NCBI GenBank assembly: GCA_009695095.1 | Contig: SIBQ01000008.1 | Coordinates: 21,865-85,864, forward strand | Source of the DNA: Lacunisphaera sp. | GTDB taxonomy: Bacteria > Verrucomicrobiota > Verrucomicrobiia > Opitutales > Opitutaceae | DNA length: 64,000 bases | Direction: 5' to 3' | Shown: one piece after another, positions 8,862-18,434 of the stretch | Layout of the letters: every line of letters begins with the position of its first letter | How positions within the stretch are numbered: the first letter of the stretch is position 1 | Notes under the pieces: generated by a model | Told to the model about the DNA's origin: nothing | Seen by the model: only the letters and a program-made list of their open reading frames with translations | Databases searched by the model: none | Made by a program: the position numbers and the translations under genes

Positions 8862-9608
8862 ATGCCGCTGGCCAAGGCCGATTTCTCCCGTCTCCGCGCC
8901 CTGCGCGAGAAAAAGCACCGCGAGGCCGCGGGGCTCTTCGTCATCGAGGGCGAAAAGGTCGTCGGCGAGCTGCTCGCGGCGAAATATCCGCTGCTCGAAA
9001 TCTACGCGACCCCGGCTTGGCTGGCGCCGCGCGGCGACACTCGCGTGCGCGAGATCACCGCGGAGGAAATGGCTCGCGCCAGCCACTTCCCCGCCCCCTC
9101 CAGCGTGCTGGCCGTGGGCCAAATCACCCACGCCCCGCTTGCGGCCGGCGCCCTGAACCACGGGCTCACCCTCGCGCTCGACGGCATCCAGGACCCGGGC
9201 AATGTCGGCACGCTGCTGCGGCTGGCCGACTGGTTCGCGCTCGACCGGGTGCTGCTCTCCCCGGATTGCGCCGATTTGTTTTCCCAGAAAGTCATCAACG
9301 CCAGCATGGGCTCGTTTGCCCGCGTGGCCGTCCATTCCATCCCGCTGACGGAGGCGCTGGCGAACGTGACGGTGCCCGTGCTCGGCTGCGAGCTGTCGGG
9401 CGACAATGTGCATACGCTCAAGCCTCTGCGTGATGCGATCATCGTCATCGGCAGCGAAGGCCGTGGTTTGTCGCCCGCCGTGCAAAAGCTGGTGACGCAA
9501 CGCGTGACGATTCCCCGGTTTGGAGGCGCTGAGTCGCTCAACGCCGCCATCGCCGCCGCCATTGTGTGCGACAACCTCCGGCGCGTCTCCGCCCCTCCAG
9601 GGCCCTGA
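8862..9608 (+). CDS. TrmH/SpoU family RNA 2'-O-methyltransferase
   Basis: 248 residues. An N-terminal substrate-binding domain (KKHREAAGLFVIEGEKVVGELL) is followed by the SPOUT knot with its three motifs: DGIQDPGNVGTLLR, IVIGSEGRGLSP and ESLNAAIAAAIV. It methylates a ribose 2'-OH of rRNA or tRNA using S-adenosylmethionine; the exact target is not predictable. The ATG at 8862 gives the normal N-terminus. Confidence 0.92.
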   Translation: MPLAKADFSRLRALREKKHREAAGLFVIEGEKVVGELLAAKYPLLEIYATPAWLAPRGDTRVREITAEEMARASHFPAPSSVLAVGQITHAPLAAGALNHGLTLALDGIQDPGNVGTLLRLADWFALDRVLLSPDCADLFSQKVINASMGSFARVAVHSIPLTEALANVTVPVLGCELSGDNVHTLKPLRDAIIVIGSEGRGLSPAVQKLVTQRVTIPRFGGAESLNAAIAAAIVCDNLRRVSAPPGP

Positions 9609-9698
9609 CCCGGTGGCCCCAGGCTGATGACAACCATTAGTTGACATCAACCGGTGCGCGGCGGCGGGGTCGGCTCACGGTGGAGGCCGGACCGGGTG

Positions 9699-10127
9699 TC
9701 AGCTCCTTTCCCAAGCCCGCACACCGCCAGGGACGAGGCGGAACAACGGGTGCGGCTGAGGCCGCTTGAGCGTCCGCTGTTGCCGGCCCAGCTCCGGTGC
9801 ACGCACCCTCAGCTTGGCCTGCAGGTGCTCCCACTCGTAGAGCAACTGCCCGTACGTCTCCGCGATCCGCGCGCGCTGCCGTCGGCGCGAAATTTTGCGG
9901 GCATTGAAATGGTAGCCGCGGACCCGCGCCTCGTCGGCCAGACCGGCGAGGAACGTCGCGATGGCGGCCTGCGGATCGGCCTGGGCCTGAAAGCGCGCCA
10001 GTTGCGGATGATGGCGGTAGCCTTTGGTTTTGCCCGCGAGGACTTTTTGCGCGAGCAACGCCTCCCTCCAGGCCGCGACCAAGCCCTTCGCATCAAGATA
10101 GCGGGGGTGCAGGGTCCATAACCGCAT
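9699..10127 (-). CDS. Pyrimidine dimer DNA glycosylase / endonuclease V family protein
   Basis: 142 residues beginning MRLWTLHPRYLDAKGLVAAW, the characteristic start of the Pyr_excise family in which the N-terminal region forms the catalytic site. The KGYRHHPQLARF segment is also family-typical. Phage T4 EndoV members cut at UV-induced cyclobutane dimers; many bacterial relatives are uncharacterised. It stands alone between genes of unrelated function. Confidence 0.75.
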   Translation of the reverse strand: MRLWTLHPRYLDAKGLVAAWREALLAQKVLAGKTKGYRHHPQLARFQAQADPQAAIATFLAGLADEARVRGYHFNARKISRRRQRARIAETYGQLLYEWEHLQAKLRVRAPELGRQQRTLKRPQPHPLFRLVPGGVRAWERS

Positions 10128-10165
10128 TTAAAGATATAGTTAGAAGAGCCGCACCGAAAATCTGC

Positions 10166-12058
10166 TCAGCCCTGCTTCCGCGTGATCCACGCGCGGACGT
10201 TCTCTTCGAGCAGGTCCATCGGCACGGCGCCGTCGCGGAGCACCAGATCGTGGTATTCGCGCAGGCTGAACTTCGGGCCGAGCTCCTTCTTCGCCAGCTC
10301 GCGCAGCTCGAGGATCTTGAGCATGCCGATCTTGTAGGCCGTGGCCTGGCCGGGCCAGACGATGTAGCGGTTGGTCTCGGTGAAGATGTCGCGCTCGGAG
10401 TTCGGCGTGTTTTTCCGGAAATACTCCATCACTTGGGCGCGGGTCCACTTCTTGGCGTGGAGGCCGGTGTCCACGACCAAGCGGACGGCGCGCAGCAGCT
10501 CGTCGGTGAGCCGGCCGAAGTCCTGGTAGGGATCCTGATAGAAGCCGAACTCCTTGGGAAAATATTCCGTGTAGAGCGCCCAGCCCTCGCCGTAGGCGGT
10601 GTTGCCGCTAAATTTACGGAACTTCGGGATGCCTGTCAGCTCCTGCGCGATGGCGATCTGCATGTGGTGGCCGGGGATCGCCTCGTGGTGCGCGAGCGTT
10701 TCCATCTCGAAGATCGGCACCCCGCGCATGTCGATCGTGTTGACGTAGTAGACGCCGGGCCGCGAGCCGTCCGGCGCGGGCTGTTCGTAGAACGCGCCGG
10801 CGGCGCCCTGCTCGCGGAAGGGCTCGACCGGCCTGATGACCAGCGGCGCCTTGGGCTTGGTGATGAAGAATTCGTCGAGTCGCACGCGCATGTCGTCGAT
10901 GATCTGCGTAGCCCGCTTCATGTAGGCGGCCTTCCCCTCGGGCGTGGTGGGATAATAAAATTGCGGGTCCTCCTTGATGAACTTGAAGAAGGCCGGCAGG
11001 TCGCCCTTGAAGCCGACCTGCTTCATGATGGCCTCCATGTCGTGGTGGATTCGCGCCACCTCGCGCAGGCCGAGCTGGTGAATCTCGTCCGCGGTCATCC
11101 GGGTCGTCGTCGAGCCGCGCAGGGCGAAAGCGTAGAAGTCGAGCCCCTCGGCGAACTTCCACGCCCCGTCGTCGTCCGTGGCGATTTTTTGCTGTGCTTC
11201 CATGATGGCGATGATCTTCCCGTAGGCCGGCTGCACCACGCCGGTGAGCGCCGCGCGGGCGTCGGCCAGCAGTTGCTGTTTCGTGGCGGCGTCCGCGTCC
11301 TTGAGGGCCCCGACCTTGCCCTCAAAATCCTCCCACAGCGCGCTCCTCTTCGCCGATTGGTCGAATGGCTGGCCGCTGATGACCTCTTTCACCGAATCCG
11401 CCACCAACGGAAACACAAAGCGCGGGGGGATGATGTTCTTGGTCTCGCCGATTTTCATCCCCTCGATCAGCTGGTCGAACAACAACCCCATGCCGCGGAG
11501 CCGGGTGATGTAGGCCTGCGCATCCGGCACGCTGGCAATCGGATGGTAGTTGATGAGAAACGCTGGCGCCTCCGAGTGCAGGCCCGATATCTGGTTGAGT
11601 GGGTAGTTGTAGTAACGCCACTTCCAGCCCTCGATGCTGCGCTCGGCGTCGTTGACGAACATCCGGTAGCTGACCTTGGTCTGGTCATCGAGCAATTCAA
11701 AGTTGAAGGAGCGCTTTAATTCCGCGAGATCCTGGACCGTGATGACAAAATCCTCCAAGGCGCGGGCGGCGGAGATATCGTCCCACTTGTCGGTATCTTT
11801 TTTAATGCCCAGTTGAGCCATGAACATGGGACTGCGGGCGACGGCCGCGTCAAACACGCGGTCGAAGAAGGCGTTGGCCTTGGCGGACTCAGCGGTGACT
11901 TCAGCGGGAACTGCGGCGCGGAGCGGCCCCGCGGCGAGCGCGGCGACCGAGCCCGCGAGGAGTATACAGGTGCGAATTTGAATAGGGGAAAATGTGATTT
12001 GCCGCGAACCCGGCTCGAGGGCAAGCCTGCAAAGCCAAGCGCGTCTCAGTGCTCCCAC
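10166..12058 (-). CDS. Exported DUF885 family protein (putative peptidase/carboxylesterase-like)
   Basis: About 630 residues. A signal-peptide-like segment (CILLAGSVAALAAGPLRA) is followed by a long helical domain and, near residue 456, the motif HHEAIPGHHMQ that resembles an HExxH-type zinc site; DUF885 proteins are thought to be metallopeptidase-like. No ATG, GTG or TTG lies close to the signal segment. The only in-frame ATG (12058) gives an extra 25 residues and overlaps the preceding gene, so the start is uncertain and a small sequence change near the 5' end is possible. Confidence 0.8.
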   Translation of the reverse strand: MGALRRAWLCRLALEPGSRQITFSPIQIRTCILLAGSVAALAAGPLRAAVPAEVTAESAKANAFFDRVFDAAVARSPMFMAQLGIKKDTDKWDDISAARALEDFVITVQDLAELKRSFNFELLDDQTKVSYRMFVNDAERSIEGWKWRYYNYPLNQISGLHSEAPAFLINYHPIASVPDAQAYITRLRGMGLLFDQLIEGMKIGETKNIIPPRFVFPLVADSVKEVISGQPFDQSAKRSALWEDFEGKVGALKDADAATKQQLLADARAALTGVVQPAYGKIIAIMEAQQKIATDDDGAWKFAEGLDFYAFALRGSTTTRMTADEIHQLGLREVARIHHDMEAIMKQVGFKGDLPAFFKFIKEDPQFYYPTTPEGKAAYMKRATQIIDDMRVRLDEFFITKPKAPLVIRPVEPFREQGAAGAFYEQPAPDGSRPGVYYVNTIDMRGVPIFEMETLAHHEAIPGHHMQIAIAQELTGIPKFRKFSGNTAYGEGWALYTEYFPKEFGFYQDPYQDFGRLTDELLRAVRLVVDTGLHAKKWTRAQVMEYFRKNTPNSERDIFTETNRYIVWPGQATAYKIGMLKILELRELAKKELGPKFSLREYHDLVLRDGAVPMDLLEENVRAWITRKQG

Positions 12059-12546
12059 TCGTTGCGGGCGTCATCCACCATCTGCTGCAACACGGGAAAA
12101 CGGATCTCGCCGTAGTTGAAGGCGACCCGCAACTTCCCCTCGCGATAAACCCACGTCGTCGGCACTCAGGTGACGGGCAGGCCCAAAAAGACATCCAGCC
12201 GGTCCGCCGCGAGTCGCGAGGCATTGGGATGCGTCAACAGCAACAGGTTGGGCTGGGCACCGAGCCCGGCGGCAGCCAGCGACCGAGCCGGATCCTGCCC
12301 CTTGTGCCAGATGTTGAGGAACACCACCTGCACGGTGGGATTCGCCGCGATGAATTTGGCCCAGCCGTTGTCGGGGCTCATCTCCGCCCGGCAATTCGAG
12401 CACCAGGGCGCCCAGAAATGCACCACGGTCACTTGCGGCCGGGCGACAAGCTCGCCCACCTGCATTTCCAGCGGATCGGTGGCGGGGACCGCCGCACCCA
12501 ACTGACTCACGGAGGCAAGCAGGAGCAGGCCGATCGACAACTTCAT
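12046..12546 (-). pseudogene. Thioredoxin/TlpA-like exported protein, interrupted by TGA
   Basis: Starts MKLSIGLLLLASVSQLGAA (signal peptide) and carries the thioredoxin-fold active site WAPWCSNCRAE (CxxC). The frame is interrupted by TGA at codon 127 (12166-12168) and continues in the same frame with PTTWVYREGKLRVAFNYGE to NEWEH and a normal stop. The conserved cis-proline region lies just after the stop, and a tryptophan (TGG) is the likely lost codon. Such proteins reduce periplasmic disulfides or act in cytochrome maturation. It overlaps the 5' end of the DUF885 gene. Confidence 0.75.
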
Positions 12547-12714
12547 CCCACAACACATGCCCGGAAAGTGAATGTTTTCCAGCCCGGAAACCGGCCGCAC
12601 CGTCGCGGGCTTGAATCGGTCACCGTGATTGTAACCAACGCCGGGCGCCGGGCTGCGTCTAACCCACACCATGTCAACCCAACCGACCCCGAACACCTCC
12701 CCACTCCCATCATC

Positions 12715-13047
12715 GTGCGCGGCATCCACCTCGATCTGACGCCCGCCCTCCGCCAGGCCGCCACCGACAAGTGCGCCCGCTTGCTGCGGCATGAACATGG
12801 TATCGTGCGACTCCGCCTTGATCTGGAATTGGACAAAACCCGCGGGGCCCGCGACCTCTTCATGGCCAAGGGACGCGTGGAGATCCGGGGCCCCGATCTG
12901 CTGGCCTACGCCGCCAGCGAGGATGCCTACAAGTCGCTCGATCTGCTCGTCGATAAACTCGACGAGCTCCTGCGTCGGCGGCACCAGAAGCGGATCAAAA
13001 CCCGCAATGACGAAAGACGCCAGTCACCCAAACGAAGCGAGCCGTAG
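12715..13047 (+). CDS. hpf: HPF/RaiA family ribosome-associated protein
   Basis: Hibernation-promoting factor-like protein of about 110 residues (VRGIHLDLTPALRQAATDKC...VEIRGPDLLAYAASEDAYKSLDLLVDKLDELLRRRHQK). It binds the 30S decoding region and stabilises idle ribosomes. The feature starts at GTG 12715. However, an ATG at 12671 opens MSTQPTPNTSPLP one frame away, so the native start is probably 12671 with one base missing near 12705. It is convergent with the nitroreductase remnant. Confidence 0.8.
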   Translation: MRGIHLDLTPALRQAATDKCARLLRHEHGIVRLRLDLELDKTRGARDLFMAKGRVEIRGPDLLAYAASEDAYKSLDLLVDKLDELLRRRHQKRIKTRNDERRQSPKRSEP

Positions 13048-13056
13048 CCCTCCCGG

Positions 13057-13715
13057 TCAAAGGCAGGTGGAGATGTCCGCGAGGGGCTTCTCCCGCGTGG
13101 CGGCGACGGGCACCTGCGCACCCTCCACCGGGTAGCCCGCCACCAGCAGCAGAAACGGCTTCTCGTGGGCCGGCCGGCCGCAGATCTCGTTGAGGAAATT
13201 CATCGGGGCGTGAGCGTGGCCAGGCCGGCCTGGTGGAGGGCGGCGATGAGGAATCCGCAGGCGATGCCGGTCGATTCCTTGGCATTGTAGGTCGGCTGCC
13301 GCGCGCCCGTGGTATCAGCAAAACTGTTCACCGCAAACACGGCGATCAGCCACGGCGCCGTCTCCAAAAACGGTTTGCGCGCGTCGGTGCCCAACGGCGC
13401 CAGCGCGGCCCGCTAGGCCGGAGGGGCCTTGTGCTCATAGAACTCCCGTTCCTCGGCCTCGGCGGCCACCCGGATGCGCTGCTTCACCGCCGGATTGCCG
13501 ATCACGGCAAAGTGCCAGGGCTGGAGGTTTGCCCTATTGGGCGCCGTGCCGGCCGTGCGCAACGCGGTCTCGATGATATCGCGTGGCACCGGCCGCGGCG
13601 AAAAATCGCGCACGGTGCGCCGGGTGCGCATGGTCTCGAAAAAAGCCTGTGCCCGGGCCCGCATCTCGGGCTCGGACATAAGCGCAAAGTCCAGCGGCTG
13701 GGTTTCCACGGACAA
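13057..13715 (-). pseudogene. Nitroreductase family protein, interrupted
   Basis: FMN-dependent nitroreductase (BluB/iodotyrosine-deiodinase-like group) recognised by [34 protein letters not shown] and [13 protein letters not shown] at codon 101 (13413-13415) falls in the segment normally read [15 protein letters not shown], i.e. at a conserved Trp. Further on, one base is missing in a C-run near 13205, after which [11 protein letters not shown]...FLLLVAGYP completes the protein in the next frame. Two independent lesions make it inactive as shown, unless they are sequence errors. Confidence 0.8.
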
Positions 13716-13719
13716 TGAC

Positions 13720-14463
<744 letters not shown>

Positions 14464-14559
14464 ATAAAAGTGCCCCTACTTCGGGCGTCAATCGCACAGG
14501 GCGCCGGTCCGCCCCAGCCTTGGCGAAGGCGGATCAACGTGCGGACGGTCATCCCGCGG

Positions 14560-15843
14560 TCATGGCGCGGCGGCCCCGGCCATCGCCCGGCCGGCCAGCC
14601 AGCCGCTGGTCCACGCCGCCTGAAAATTAAACCCGCCGGTGATGCCGTCCACGTCGATCACCTCGCCGGCAAAAAACAGCCCAGGCACGAGCCGGCTTTC
14701 CATGGTCTTGAAATCCACCTCACTCAGCCGCACGCCGCCGCACGTGACGAACTCCTCCTTGAACATGCTCTTGCCCGTGACCGCAAACTCGCCCTCGGTC
14801 ACCTGCGCCGCCAGCGCCCGCAAAGCAGCGCCCGGCACCATCGCCCACTGAGTCTCCGGCTTGAGACCGGCCGCCCCCAGCAGCTTGGCCCACAACCGCA
14901 GTGGCAATCCCACCGGGCACCAGTTGCCAAGTTGTTTTTTCGGATGGGCCGCGCGCGCCCGCTCCAATTCGGTGCGCAGCGAGCCGGGGTCGAACGCCGG
15001 CGCCCAGTTGACGAGCAGGGTGAACTGGTAATCGCAGTCGTGCAGCTCGCGCGCACCCCACGCCGAGAGTTTCAAGACGGCGGGGCCGCTCAGGCCCCAA
15101 TGCGCTATCAGCAACGGCCCGCGCTCCTTCAGCGCCGTGCCGCGCACCGCCGTCGCCACCTCCCCGACCGACACGCCCGACAGCTCTTGCAGGCGAGGGT
15201 CGTTGACATGGAATGTGAACAGCGACGGCACGGGCGGCTCGATCGCGTGCCCGAACTGCCGCGCGAAGGTCAGGCCCGCATTGGATTTGTTGCCACCCGT
15301 CGCCAGCAGCAGCCGGTCGCAAGTGACGGTGTCCCCCGTGGTGAGGGAGATTTTAAAGGTGGAACGCGTTGACCCCAACGCGATGGTCTTTTCCGCCGAA
15401 AGCGCGTTGGGGTCAACGCGCTCCACCTGCTTTATCCCCGTGCGCAACACCACCCGCACGCCGGCTTTTTCGGCCGCGTTTTGCAAACAGTCCACGATGG
15501 TCTGCGAGCTGTCCGTGACGGGGAACATCCGTCCGTCCGCCTCGGTCTTCAGCGTCACGCCGCGCTGCTCAAACCATTCCGCAGTGTCGCGCGGCTGCCA
15601 GCGGTGGAACGCCCCGAGCAGCTCGCGGTGCCCGCGCGGATAGCGCCGCACCAGCTCGCGTGGTTCGAAGCAGGCGTGGGTGACGTTGCACCTGCCGCCA
15701 CCCGAGACCTTCACCTTGGCCAGCGGGTGCGCCGTGGCCTCGTAAATCGTGACCGCGCAGCCGGGGTCCGCCTCGGCGCAGGCGATGGCCGCGAAAAATC
15801 CCGCCGCGCCGCCCCCCGCTACAATAATTTGCCTCCGGCTCAT
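14560..15843 (-). CDS. HI0933-family NAD(P)/FAD-dependent oxidoreductase
   Basis: 427 residues. The N-terminal dinucleotide-binding motif VAGGGAAGFFAA and the family motif KVKVSGGGRCNVTHA are present, with FFAGEVIDVDGITGGFNFQ and SGWLAGRAMAG at the C-terminus. The function of the HI0933/YhiN group is unknown. An unusual feature: residues about 139-162 (VERVDPNALSA...LGSTRST) are encoded by a 72-bp palindromic repeat inserted exactly in frame. The start ATG at 15843 gives MSRRQIIVAGGG; the longer open frame upstream passes through another repeat. Confidence 0.9.
   Translation of the reverse strand: MSRRQIIVAGGGAAGFFAAIACAEADPGCAVTIYEATAHPLAKVKVSGGGRCNVTHACFEPRELVRRYPRGHRELLGAFHRWQPRDTAEWFEQRGVTLKTEADGRMFPVTDSSQTIVDCLQNAAEKAGVRVVLRTGIKQVERVDPNALSAEKTIALGSTRSTFKISLTTGDTVTCDRLLLATGGNKSNAGLTFARQFGHAIEPPVPSLFTFHVNDPRLQELSGVSVGEVATAVRGTALKERGPLLIAHWGLSGPAVLKLSAWGARELHDCDYQFTLLVNWAPAFDPGSLRTELERARAAHPKKQLGNWCPVGLPLRLWAKLLGAAGLKPETQWAMVPGAALRALAAQVTEGEFAVTGKSMFKEEFVTCGGVRLSEVDFKTMESRLVPGLFFAGEVIDVDGITGGFNFQAAWTSGWLAGRAMAGAAAP
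15357..15428. repeat. 72-bp palindromic element, family D, inserted in a coding sequence
   Basis: Arms of 25 bp (15357-15381 and 15404-15428) with one mismatch, loop of 22 nt. The core GGAGCGCGTTGACC recurs at 54296-54355. Its length of 72 bp is a multiple of three and it adds 24 codons to the HI0933-family gene without a stop. Confidence 0.88.
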
Positions 15844-15907
15844 GGCCCGCCAGCCTGTGGTTGTCCGCGAGGCTTGTCCAAAAATAAATGCCCGGGGCAT
15901 TTGCAGA

Positions 15908-15984
15908 ATGGAGGCGGGACTATCAGTCCCGTGGGTTGCCGGTTGCGATGCCATGCCTCGCGAGACTGATAGTCCCGCCTCCAT
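15908..15984. repeat. 77-bp palindromic element, family E
   Basis: Perfect inverted repeat with 21-bp arms beginning ATGGAGGCGGGACTATCAG, loop of 35 nt. It lies upstream of the flavoprotein gene, in the 247-bp gap before the small exported protein gene. No second copy was seen in this window. Confidence 0.85.
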
Positions 15985-16090
15985 CCAAGTCCTGTCGCAT
16001 CGATCCAGCCAAAAAGTAAAGCGCCGCGGCCCTTCTTTGCCCGCCCGGCACCCCTGTGCTGAAATTTATTATTTGCCCGGCGGTGGCATG

Positions 16091-16410
16091 TCAGACGGGG
16101 AGCCCGGCCGGCCTTGATCCCCGCTGGCCTGGCTGGCCCTGTTGCGAGCCGAAACCCTGCCGATCCTGCCGGCGGCGTCTTATCTCCGCATGGATGCCCT
16201 CCAATTTATTCATCTGCTCGCCGGTCAGGCCGAGTCTTTCGCCCAGCGCGGAGCGCATGAGTTCACCCGGGCCCGGGCCGGGTTTGGCTGCGGCGGTCAT
16301 CGGCTCGGCGGGAGGCGCCATCGGCGCAGCCACATCCTTGGCCGCGACCAGCGAACCGATCAACAGCGCGGCGCCGCACAACGAAAGGGCAAGGGGTAGG
16401 ATTTTTTCAT
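16091..16410 (-). pseudogene. Small exported protein, Spy/CpxP-like, start codon out of frame
   Basis: The product has a signal peptide (ILPLALSLCGAALLIGSLVAA), a Pro/Ala-rich stretch and a short helical segment LGERLGLTGEQMNKLEGIHAEI that resembles the helix of Spy/CpxP-type periplasmic chaperones. The only sensible start, ATG at 16410, is followed by six A; a seventh A would bring MKK into frame with ILPLALS. As given, the start and body are one base out of register. Function inferred only loosely. Confidence 0.5.
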
Positions 16411-16536
16411 GGTCTGATAGATGATGCCGACAAGACGCCCGTCGCCCCGGCCGGTTACCCGCCCCCCACCAAACAAATACACCCCGCCTGACGCACCGCT
16501 TTACTCGAGCGCGGGTTTCACCCACAATCCACGCCC

Positions 16537-16641
16537 ATGATTGAAGTCACCGGCCTGACCAAGCGCTACGGCCAGTTTATCGCCGTGCGCGAAACCTCCT
16601 TCCCAGTGCGGCCCGGCGAGGTTCTGCGCCCGGTCGCATGA
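16537..16641 (+). pseudogene. Truncated ABC transporter ATP-binding gene
   Basis: Encodes MIEVTGLTKRYGQFIAVRET and 14 more residues, the start of an ABC ATPase of the gliding/Na-export type, up to the strand just before Walker A (VRPGEV). It then breaks off into an unrelated tail and stops at 16641, overlapping the next gene's ATG. The remaining roughly 200 codons are gone, so a deletion has joined this fragment to the metallopeptidase gene. Confidence 0.8.
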
Positions 16642-17009
16642 ATTTCATGCAACTCACCTCGATCGCCCGGCAGGTGGTGGCCGCGGCCCGGCGCCGGCTG
16701 CCGGCCGCGGTGCGCGTGGCCGCCGACTCCGTGCCAATCTGCTATGAACCCCAGCCCTCCAACGCCCTCCTCGGCGAGGACCTAGAACCGGACATCCTCG
16801 GCTTGTTTATCGGGCACGAGCTTCACGGCGAGCTTGCCGAGATCCAGCCACTGCCGCCGCAAATCATGCTTTTTCTGGAAAACATCTGGGATTATGCCGA
16901 GGGCGACGAATCAGCTTATCGCGACGAGGTCCGGCTGACCTACCTGCACGAGTTGGGCCATTACCTCGGGTGGGACGAGGAAGAACTGGCCCGCCGGGGC
17001 CTGGAATGA
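16638..17009 (+). CDS. Zincin-like metallopeptidase family protein
   Basis: 123 residues with the zinc-binding motif YLHELGHYLGWDEEEL near the C-terminus (HExxH plus a downstream acidic residue) and the usual ILGLFIG segment in the middle. This matches the short DUF1025/zincin_1 family, whose substrates are unknown. The ATG at 16638 lies at the deletion junction with the ABC remnant, so its original promoter and perhaps its first residues (MNFMQLTSIARQ) may have been altered. Confidence 0.85.
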   Translation: MNFMQLTSIARQVVAAARRRLPAAVRVAADSVPICYEPQPSNALLGEDLEPDILGLFIGHELHGELAEIQPLPPQIMLFLENIWDYAEGDESAYRDEVRLTYLHELGHYLGWDEEELARRGLE

Positions 17010-17164
17010 CCCCCCCAACCTCCGCCCCGCCCGCCGGTTATGGGTGGGGCCCGCCCCGGCTGGAGATGAAGTAGGGCTTTCATTCTCGCCCCAAATCTGA
17101 TTATTCCCTCTCTCATAACAGCTTTGCGCTCCTCCGGCGCAGGCCTATTGTCCGCTCCATCACC

Positions 17165-17851
17165 ATGAAGAAGTTTCTCACCGCACTTTTCAGCCTCACC
17201 GCCCTGGCGGCCACGCTGCCCGCCGTCGAGGGTTTCACCCGCGCGATCGTCGTCGAGCGCCTCGATACCTGCGAGGCCATCCTGCAGCAGATCCAAGGCA
17301 ACATCAAGACCGCCATCCCCACCGACATCCTGCGGCGTGCCAAGGGCCTTGTTATCGCCAACCAGTTCCAGGCCGGCTTCATCTTCGGCATCAAGGACGG
17401 CTACGCCATCGCCCTCGTCCGCCGGCCAAACGGCAAGTGGTCCGTGCCCGCCTTCCTCCGGGCCGGCGAGTTCAGCTTCGGCCTCCAGGCCGGTGGCAAA
17501 TCCATCAACGCGATCTATGTCCTGATGGACGACGACACCGCCCGCCTGCTGTTCAAGAACCGCATGAACTTTGGCGCCGAGGCCAAGGTCGTCGCCGGTA
17601 TCCGCGTCGCCGAGCGCGAAAGTGTGAGCAAGCCCCTCCCCGGCGATGCCAATGTCCTGGTTTATTCCACGACCGAGGGCCTCTATGTGGGCGCCGCCAT
17701 CAAGACCGGCTACATGTCGCCCCACAGCGAGGCCAACCGCCTCTTCTATAATAGCAGCAATCGCCTGCCCGAGTTGCTCTACAGCGACTGGGTCACACCA
17801 CCGCAGGAAGCCCGCTACATCATGGGTTACGTGACGCGTCTCACGCAGTAA
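17165..17851 (+). CDS. SYLF-domain (Ysc84-like) lipid-binding protein, exported
   Basis: 228 residues with a signal peptide (MKKFLTALFSLTALAATLPA). The body is a SYLF domain (DUF500): CEAILQQIQGNIKTAIPTDILRRAKGLVI, GFIFGIKDGYAIALVRRPNGKWSVPAF and LYVGAAIKTGYM. SYLF proteins bind phosphoinositides in eukaryotes; the bacterial role is unknown. The gene has its own terminator at 17865-17888. Confidence 0.9.
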   Translation: MKKFLTALFSLTALAATLPAVEGFTRAIVVERLDTCEAILQQIQGNIKTAIPTDILRRAKGLVIANQFQAGFIFGIKDGYAIALVRRPNGKWSVPAFLRAGEFSFGLQAGGKSINAIYVLMDDDTARLLFKNRMNFGAEAKVVAGIRVAERESVSKPLPGDANVLVYSTTEGLYVGAAIKTGYMSPHSEANRLFYNSSNRLPELLYSDWVTPPQEARYIMGYVTRLTQ

Positions 17852-17864
17852 CCGAAATCCCCCA

Positions 17865-17888
17865 CCCGCCGCACTCCGGCGGGTTTTT
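17865..17888 (+). terminator. Rho-independent terminator of the SYLF gene
   Basis: Perfect 7-bp stem CCCGCCG/CGGCGGG with a 5-nt loop followed by TTTTT, 13 bp after the stop codon. Confidence 0.9.
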
Positions 17889-17900
17889 AGTTCCCGGCCC

Positions 17901-17950
17901 TGTAGGGGCGCTCGATGAGCGCCGGCGGCGGTCGCAGACCGGCCGCTACC
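17901..17950. repeat. Dispersed repeat, family F
   Basis: About 50 bp with inverted ends GTAGGGGC and GGCCGCTAC; contains GCGCTCGATGAGCGCC. It lies between the SYLF terminator and cinA; the cinA stop codon (17946-17948) falls inside its right end. A related element with GTAGGG/CCCTAC ends is at 54379-54449. Confidence 0.6.
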
Positions 17951-18434
17951 GCTTCCGCACTTCGCGCAGATACCTTGCCAGCCTGGAGAGTACTGCCTCC
18001 GCGATGCGTGCTTGCGCCTGCCCGCGCGTCGCTCCCGGCAGTTCCAGCAGGCCGGAAATAATCACCGCACCGCCGCGCTTCCAGTGGCACAAGGCCCACC
18101 ACGCCCGCGGCACCTTCACCCTGTCGGCCCGGCTCGGCTCGGCATAGCCCGTTGTCGCCACGGCGAGATCGGCGCCGAAAAGCCAGCACGCGCCCCGGGC
18201 CATCTCGACCGCCACGCGCTGCGACACGCAGTTCACTCGCCGGGCGTGCGCCCGGTTCACGCCGAGCAGCTTCACTTTCTGCTCGAGGCTGTAGGCCGTG
18301 ACGCCGCCCCGGAAATAAGCCGATGCCCCCGGCTCCGCGCCGATCGCCGCCTGCACCCGGCCGCAGGTGAGGCTCTCCGCCACCGCCAGCGTCAGGCGCG
18401 GCGGGCGCAGCATCAGCTTCTTCAACCCGTTCAT
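17946..18434 (-). CDS. CinA C-terminal domain protein (NMN amidohydrolase-like)
   Basis: 162 residues matching the stand-alone CinA/PncC domain: VAESLTCGRVQAAIGAEPGASAYFRGGVTAYS, NCVSQRVAVEMARGA and ATTGYAEPS. PncC enzymes convert nicotinamide mononucleotide to nicotinic acid mononucleotide in pyridine nucleotide salvage. The start at 18434 overlaps the stop of the upstream phosphoesterase gene by 4 bp, indicating translational coupling. Confidence 0.9.
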   Translation of the reverse strand: MNGLKKLMLRPPRLTLAVAESLTCGRVQAAIGAEPGASAYFRGGVTAYSLEQKVKLLGVNRAHARRVNCVSQRVAVEMARGACWLFGADLAVATTGYAEPSRADRVKVPRAWWALCHWKRGGAVIISGLLELPGATRGQAQARIAEAVLSRLARYLREVRKR

